DNA of 8,171 nt. Origin: Rickettsiales bacterium (lineage in GTDB: Bacteria; Pseudomonadota; Alphaproteobacteria; Rickettsiales; Deianiraeaceae). The stretch spans positions 1 to 8,171 of the forward strand of contig CANKQN010000039.1 in the NCBI GenBank assembly GCA_947485035.1, given 5' to 3'. Under the pieces are notes generated by a model. That model was not told where the DNA came from. It worked only from the letters and a program-made list of their open reading frames with translations, and searched no databases. Shown in pieces: positions 3,924-8,171 of the stretch; within the stretch, counting starts at the first letter, position 1; the number at the start of each line of letters is the position of its first letter. Made by a program: the position numbers and the translations under genes.

Positions 3924-6285
3924 TTATCAGTGATTTTAACTCAAAGTTATCAACTTGAATGATTTCGTTACAAAGTTCGTTGTATTTCGTAATTTCCTCA
4001 AGTTCGTTTTGTGTTATTGCTTTGTTTTTAAAAGCTTCCTCGGGTTTTTTGTATCCAGATTTCCTTATGCGTTTTTCTATTATATCAATAACATCTTGTT
4101 GTAAGAATGCTGAAACCATTTTGTGCATTTGGTCTTGTGGGTTTTTTGGAATGAAGACCTCTTCAATTGCGATTGTGTGGTTTTGCGTGTAATGTTTCAC
4201 AATGCTATCGATATTTTTCCACGATGTCTTGGTTTTTGCAAGGCTTCTATTTGAAAAAGCACCGGAGAGATTTAGTATTGCCGAAAGGGCATTTTTGCGG
4301 TGAATGTTCGTGCTGATATCGTGAAATGCTTCGTGAATTTTGCATAAATACAAATCGCAGATGTATTCCACGCTTGCTTTTTCGCTTTCGTTGAAATTGC
4401 CACTTGTGAATTTTTTCAACACTGCTGAAATTAAAAACATGTGTGAGGCGATGTCGGCAAATCTTGATGAAAGAAACTCCTTGCGTTTTAGTGCACCACC
4501 ATAAGTTATTAGGGCGTAATCCGTCAAAATTGCAAACCGTGCGGAAATGTAGTTCAGTTTTGCATTGTATTTCTGCACCAAATTACCATGAAATGGTCGT
4601 GAAAATCTTCCAGATGTTAATCCCAAAAACAGTGTTCTTACGCAATTTGAGACAAAAGAATATGCATGATTCCAAAGGTTTGTGTCGAAGTCTTGTAGAT
4701 TGTTTTCCTTGATTGCCCGAACTTCATTTAGTATGTGCGGGTGGCAGCGAATTACACCTTGACCAAACTGCAAAAGACTTCTTGTTAAAACATTCGCACC
4801 TTCAACCGTAATTCCAATTGGTGAGGCAAGATAGAGGTTGGCTATAAGGTTTTTTTCACCCATGCAAATTGCTGAACCTGCCAAAATATCCATGCCGTGG
4901 TTTATGATTTCTCGCGAATGTTCAGTTGCGTGATATTTCACGATGGCATTTGCAATTGATGGCGTGTGACCAGAGCCAACTGCGGAAGCGACAAATGTTC
5001 GCATGGCATCAATTGAGTATGTCTTTGCAAACATGTCGGCAATTTTCTCCTGTATCGCTTCGAATTTTATCAAAGGAAGACCGAACTGCTTACGAACTGA
5101 AGCGTGGAACATTGCGACGTATGATGCTAGTATTGAACCGCCGTAAGAAATTGCCGGTAGTGAAATACCTCTTCCAACTGCAAGGCATTCCATTAGCATT
5201 TTCCAACCATTCCCAATTCCATCAAAACCACCAATAACACCTTCTTCAACATCGATAACAATATTTTTACCCCAAAGTGGAGAGTTTATAAATGGAACGC
5301 TCATCGGCTTATGTCTTCTTCCTCTTGTCAAACCTTCCGCATTGCCATCAATTAAGGCACAAGTTATTCCGGTTGAAATATGTGGTGGAAGTAGGTGTTG
5401 TGGGTCGTTCATCTTGAATGCAAGCCCTAAAACTGTTGCAATTCCACCAAGAGTTATGTAGCGTTTTTGGAAGTTAAGCTTAACTTTAAGTCTTCCATCT
5501 GCTCCCATGAAGACGTCGCCCGAAGCACCAATTGAGGCAGCATCACTTCCCGCAGTTGGTTCCGTTAATGCAAAGCAGGGGATATCAATACCATTTGCAA
5601 GGCGTGGGATATAAAAGTTTTTTTGCGATTTTGTTCCGTATTTCAATATTAACTCCGCGGGACCTAGTGAGTTTGGAACCATTACTGTGATTGAAAGAAC
5701 TTGCGATCTTGTTGCTAACTTTGCCACAATTTTGCTTTGGGCAATTGGTGAGAAAGCAAGTCCACCATACTCCTTTGGAATAATCATACCAAAGAATTTT
5801 TTACTTCTTATGTATTTCCAAACCGCAGGAGGAAGGTCTTGAAGTTCTTGAATTTCTTGATCTGTAACCATGTTGCAAAGCTCCTCAACTTCATTATTCA
5901 GAAAGTTGTGTTCTTCTTGTGAAATTTCGCTGTATGGTTCCTTAATTATGCGTGTGAAATCTGGTTTTCCCGTAAAAAATTCACCCTCAACCCAAACAGT
6001 TCCTGCGTTAAGTGCAATTTCTTCAGTTTCGGAAATTTGTGGTAGAAGATTTTTCGCACGAATAACTTTCAACAAAAGCAAGCTTATTGTGAATTTTCTA
6101 ATTGCGGGAAGTAGCAACATTAAAGAAAAAGGCACGGTGAAATATAGGGCATTTGGCGTGAAAGTCCAGAATATTGAATTTGTGGTTATGAAGAGTATCC
6201 ACCCTGAAAGGCGATTATACAGTGTAATTATTGTGATAAATGCTGTTGTGAATAGAGTGAGGTATAATATTTGGACTGTGTTCAT
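3913..6285 (-). CDS. fadE: Acyl-CoA dehydrogenase FadE (long, membrane-anchored type)
   Basis: FadE is the FAD-dependent enzyme of the first beta-oxidation step, turning acyl-CoA into trans-2-enoyl-CoA. The 790 aa compare with 814 for E. coli FadE, and similarity runs the whole length. Hydrophobic segments at about 4-22, 29-41 and 48-63 form the N-terminal membrane anchor. The dehydrogenase core spans about 120-515: DLPPAVWKYIRS, FFGMIIPKEYGGL (164-176), TVMVPNSLGP (200-209), CFALTEPTAGSDAAS (237-251), KRYITLG, GITCALI, GRGISLPA (371-378), KYHATE, and ITVEGANVLTR (492-502), where Glu495 is the presumed catalytic base. FGQGVIRCHP (507-516) closes the core. Residues 518-790 are the long C-terminal extension (DUF1974-like) specific to this FadE group. 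The ATG at 6285 lies within ATGA, overlapping the stop of the upstream fadJ-like gene. The electron acceptor is not encoded here. Confidence 0.95.
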   Translation of the reverse strand: MNTVQILYLTLFTTAFITIITLYNRLSGWILFITTNSIFWTFTPNALYFTVPFSLMLLLPAIRKFTISLLLLKVIRAKNLLPQISETEEIALNAGTVWVEGEFFTGKPDFTRIIKEPYSEISQEEHNFLNNEVEELCNMVTDQEIQELQDLPPAVWKYIRSKKFFGMIIPKEYGGLAFSPIAQSKIVAKLATRSQVLSITVMVPNSLGPAELILKYGTKSQKNFYIPRLANGIDIPCFALTEPTAGSDAASIGASGDVFMGADGRLKVKLNFQKRYITLGGIATVLGLAFKMNDPQHLLPPHISTGITCALIDGNAEGLTRGRRHKPMSVPFINSPLWGKNIVIDVEEGVIGGFDGIGNGWKMLMECLAVGRGISLPAISYGGSILASYVAMFHASVRKQFGLPLIKFEAIQEKIADMFAKTYSIDAMRTFVASAVGSGHTPSIANAIVKYHATEHSREIINHGMDILAGSAICMGEKNLIANLYLASPIGITVEGANVLTRSLLQFGQGVIRCHPHILNEVRAIKENNLQDFDTNLWNHAYSFVSNCVRTLFLGLTSGRFSRPFHGNLVQKYNAKLNYISARFAILTDYALITYGGALKRKEFLSSRFADIASHMFLISAVLKKFTSGNFNESEKASVEYICDLYLCKIHEAFHDISTNIHRKNALSAILNLSGAFSNRSLAKTKTSWKNIDSIVKHYTQNHTIAIEEVFIPKNPQDQMHKMVSAFLQQDVIDIIEKRIRKSGYKKPEEAFKNKAITQNELEEITKYNELCNEIIQVDNFELKSLINES
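6282..6285 (-). promoter_or_regulatory. ATGA stop/start overlap, fadJ-like gene to fadE
   Basis: ATGA on the minus strand combines the fadE start codon with the TGA of the upstream gene. There is no recognisable Shine-Dalgarno in the preceding 20 bases, so translational coupling is likely and keeps the two beta-oxidation enzymes in step. Confidence 0.65.
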
Positions 6286-8171
6286 AAATCAAATGTATCA
6301 TAAAATTTTGAGTTGCCTCTTGCAAGTAGTGCTAGAAGTTTTGATGGTTCGAACCTTGTGTGCTTTTCGGTTAATCTTACAAGCTTATCATGAACAACTC
6401 TTGTTCCAAGAGAATCTGCATATTTCAAAATTCCACCACGAAACGCAGGGAAGCCTGCACCCATGATAAGTGCCATGTCTAGGTAGTGTGGGTTTTTGAT
6501 GTACCCCTCTTCAATGATTCGTGAAGCTTCGTTAATCATAATAAGCATCGTTCTTTCAAGAATTTGGCTGTTTGTAAGTTTTCTTACTTTTTTTGTTTTA
6601 AGTTTGGAATTTGGCTTGTTGTTTTTATAAAAACCTTCTCCACCTTTCTTGCCAAGAAGTCTTAAATTTTTGAAGGCATTATCAAGGATTATTGACGGCT
6701 TCATTCGATCGCCATACGATGTATGAAGGATTTTTGCCACTTTGTAGCAAACATCAAGACCAATTTCGTCTGCCAATTCAAAGGCACCCATTGGCATGCC
6801 AAATTCTTTTAAAATGCCATCAATTTGTTGAATATCACCACACTCTTCAAGGCAAAGCAAGGCTTCGTTCATAAACGGAAGAAGGATTCTGTTCACAACG
6901 AAACCGCTACAATCCCCAACTGGAATTGCAACTTTTCCACATTTTCTTGCAAGTTGCATAACTTTTGCGACAGCTTCGCGGCTTGAAAATTCAGTCGAGA
7001 CAACCTCCACAAGTGGCATTTTATTCACTGGGTTGAAAAAGTGCATACCAACAACATTTTCTTTGCGAATAAGTGGTTCAGCAATTTCCGAGACCCTCAA
7101 AGATGATGTGTTGGTGGCAATAATTGCATTTTTTTTCACTTTGCGCTCAATTTCTTGCAAAACAGCGTGTTTTACTGCGATATCCTCCACGACTGCTTCA
7201 ATAACAATATCGCAGGCAGATATTCCGTTGAGTTTTGTTGAAAATGTTACTCTTGCAATATTGATATCCGCTTGGGTTTCTGTGATTTTTTTCGATTTTA
7301 TTAGGGAGCTATAGTAATCCTTAATTTGCCTGAAACCAAGAATTATCGCATTTTGAGTGATGTCCTTCATTCGAACTTGAATGCCGTTTGAGTTTAGTAA
7401 AAATGCAATTCCACCACCCATAACTCCGCTTCCAATAATTGCAGAAGTTTCAATTGGTGTAACTTTATCGGTATATTCTTTTTTCAGCGATTCATTTGTG
7501 AAGAATAGAGTTACGAGGTTTTTGGATATATCAGAAAATGCGAGTTCGGCAAAAGCATTTGCTTCAATTTCAAGACCTTTATCAATTTTTTTACCAAAGG
7601 TTTTTTGTATAACGGAAATTGCAACAAGTGGAGCGGGATAGAAACCTTTTGTTTTTTTGGTAACGGATTTTTTCGCAACACTAAATACCAAGCTTGGAAA
7701 ATGTTTTTCAACAAATGTTGGTGTATATTTATTTTTGTTGATGTAATCTTTTGCGGAGCGTGAAATTTCTTTTTGCATTTTGACAAGAACTTCTGGAACC
7801 ATGTTGTTGTGGCAAAGCTCGTGAACAAGCTTCATTTTTTTCGCTTTTTTGCCATCAATTGATTTTCCTGTGAGGATTAGATCTAAAGAATTTGCAAGAC
7901 CAACAATTCTTGGTAAGCGTTGAGTTCCACCAAATCCGGGAATGAATCCAAGATTTACTTCTGGAAGTGCAAGTTTTGTTTTTAGGTTGGTTGTCGCAAT
8001 TCTGAAATCACAAGCAAGTGCAAGCTCAAGACCACCGCCCATACAGGCACCATTAATTACGGCGTAAGTTGGAATTTTTAGTTTAGAAATTTTATTGATA
8101 ACGCTCTGCCCCATTGTTGCTTTTGCGTATGCGTCTGGCACACTGGAAATTATTTTTATTTCGGAAATATC
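6282..8171 (-). CDS. fadJ: Bifunctional enoyl-CoA hydratase / 3-hydroxyacyl-CoA dehydrogenase, FadB/FadJ family (5' end outside window)
   Basis: This is the alpha subunit of the fatty-acid oxidation complex. It hydrates enoyl-CoA and oxidises 3-hydroxyacyl-CoA with NAD. The frame stays open to the edge, giving 629 visible residues that begin DISEIK, the usual GADI segment, so about 70-90 N-terminal residues are missing; a GTG at 8141 is internal. In visible numbering, the crotonase domain has GGGLE (Glu49) and LPE (Glu71), both catalytic glutamates, followed by GFGGTQRLPR. The dehydrogenase domain starts near 240 with GSGVMG (247-252) for NAD, ATNTSSL, and GMHFFNPVNKMPLVEVV with catalytic His377 and Glu389. 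The C-terminal part includes FPAFRGGILKYADSLG. The 22-residue spacing of the two glutamates and the GGTQRLPR motif resemble FadJ and mitochondrial trifunctional protein alpha more than FadB. The thiolase partner is not in the window; it may lie upstream, to the right. Confidence 0.95.
   Translation of the reverse strand, partial: DISEIKIISSVPDAYAKATMGQSVINKISKLKIPTYAVINGACMGGGLELALACDFRIATTNLKTKLALPEVNLGFIPGFGGTQRLPRIVGLANSLDLILTGKSIDGKKAKKMKLVHELCHNNMVPEVLVKMQKEISRSAKDYINKNKYTPTFVEKHFPSLVFSVAKKSVTKKTKGFYPAPLVAISVIQKTFGKKIDKGLEIEANAFAELAFSDISKNLVTLFFTNESLKKEYTDKVTPIETSAIIGSGVMGGGIAFLLNSNGIQVRMKDITQNAIILGFRQIKDYYSSLIKSKKITETQADINIARVTFSTKLNGISACDIVIEAVVEDIAVKHAVLQEIERKVKKNAIIATNTSSLRVSEIAEPLIRKENVVGMHFFNPVNKMPLVEVVSTEFSSREAVAKVMQLARKCGKVAIPVGDCSGFVVNRILLPFMNEALLCLEECGDIQQIDGILKEFGMPMGAFELADEIGLDVCYKVAKILHTSYGDRMKPSIILDNAFKNLRLLGKKGGEGFYKNNKPNSKLKTKKVRKLTNSQILERTMLIMINEASRIIEEGYIKNPHYLDMALIMGAGFPAFRGGILKYADSLGTRVVHDKLVRLTEKHTRFEPSKLLALLARGNSKFYDTFDL

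Noticed and set aside
5096..5111. CGTGGAACA half of a parS site inside fadE
   Set aside because: Only one arm matches; the other has a single agreement in seven. Similar half-sites (for example TGTTTCAC near 4193) occur by chance.
5870..6466. 198-codon plus-strand open frame across the fadE/fadJ junction
   Set aside because: It is antisense to two well-supported genes, has no family resemblance that I recognise and has no promoter or ribosome-binding site. The same holds for the other antisense and out-of-frame open stretches within 1906-7828.
8139..8141. GTG as the start codon of the fadJ-like gene
   Set aside because: The frame stays open to the window edge and the upstream residues DISEIK continue the conserved GADI segment of the family, so the true start lies outside the window.
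1..8171. tRNA, rRNA, CRISPR array, insertion sequence or riboswitch
   Set aside because: No cloverleaf, no repeat-spacer pattern, no transposase frame with terminal repeats and no known riboswitch core was seen; apart from 717-935 the window is coding throughout.

Overview
The window is AT-rich (GC roughly in the mid-30s percent by eye), densely coding and free of mobile elements. The combination of TsaD, a YceG/MltG-type transglycosylase and a proteobacterial-type FadE (membrane-anchored, with the long C-terminal extension) points to a low-GC proteobacterium. A host-associated or reduced-genome alphaproteobacterium (Rickettsiales/Holosporales-like) is my best guess, with a low-GC gammaproteobacterium as the alternative. 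This placement is inference; no marker gene in the window settles it.

Layout. Positions 1-716 (minus) hold the N-terminal 238 codons of tsaD, cut by the left edge. Positions 717-935 are a very AT-rich divergent intergenic region with promoter candidates for both sides, two 11-nt inverted repeats and a helically phased series of TGTT motifs. Positions 936-1901 (plus) are mltG. Its stop codon directly abuts the stop codon of the convergent gene, and a hairpin is centred on that junction. Positions 1902-8171 (minus) are one tightly packed fatty-acid operon, read right to left: a FadB/FadJ-type hydratase/dehydrogenase (5' end outside the window), fadE (4-nt ATGA overlap), and a 673-aa fusion of a PlsC-like acyltransferase with an alpha/beta hydrolase (11-nt overlap with fadE).

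How the genes work together. FadE (acyl-CoA to enoyl-CoA) and FadB/J (hydration and second oxidation) supply three of the four beta-oxidation steps. The thiolase and an acyl-CoA synthetase are not in the window. The co-translated fusion protein could release acyl chains from lipids with its hydrolase half and re-esterify them with its acyltransferase half, which would link lipid turnover to beta-oxidation. This is inferred from domains and operon position only.

The most notable non-coding signal is a perfect 16-bp palindrome at 18-33 inside tsaD. It matches the chromosomal parS centromere sequence bound by ParB. A second, slightly degenerate copy lies inside mltG at 1410-1425. If real, these place the window in the origin-proximal part of the chromosome and embed a partition site within two housekeeping genes.
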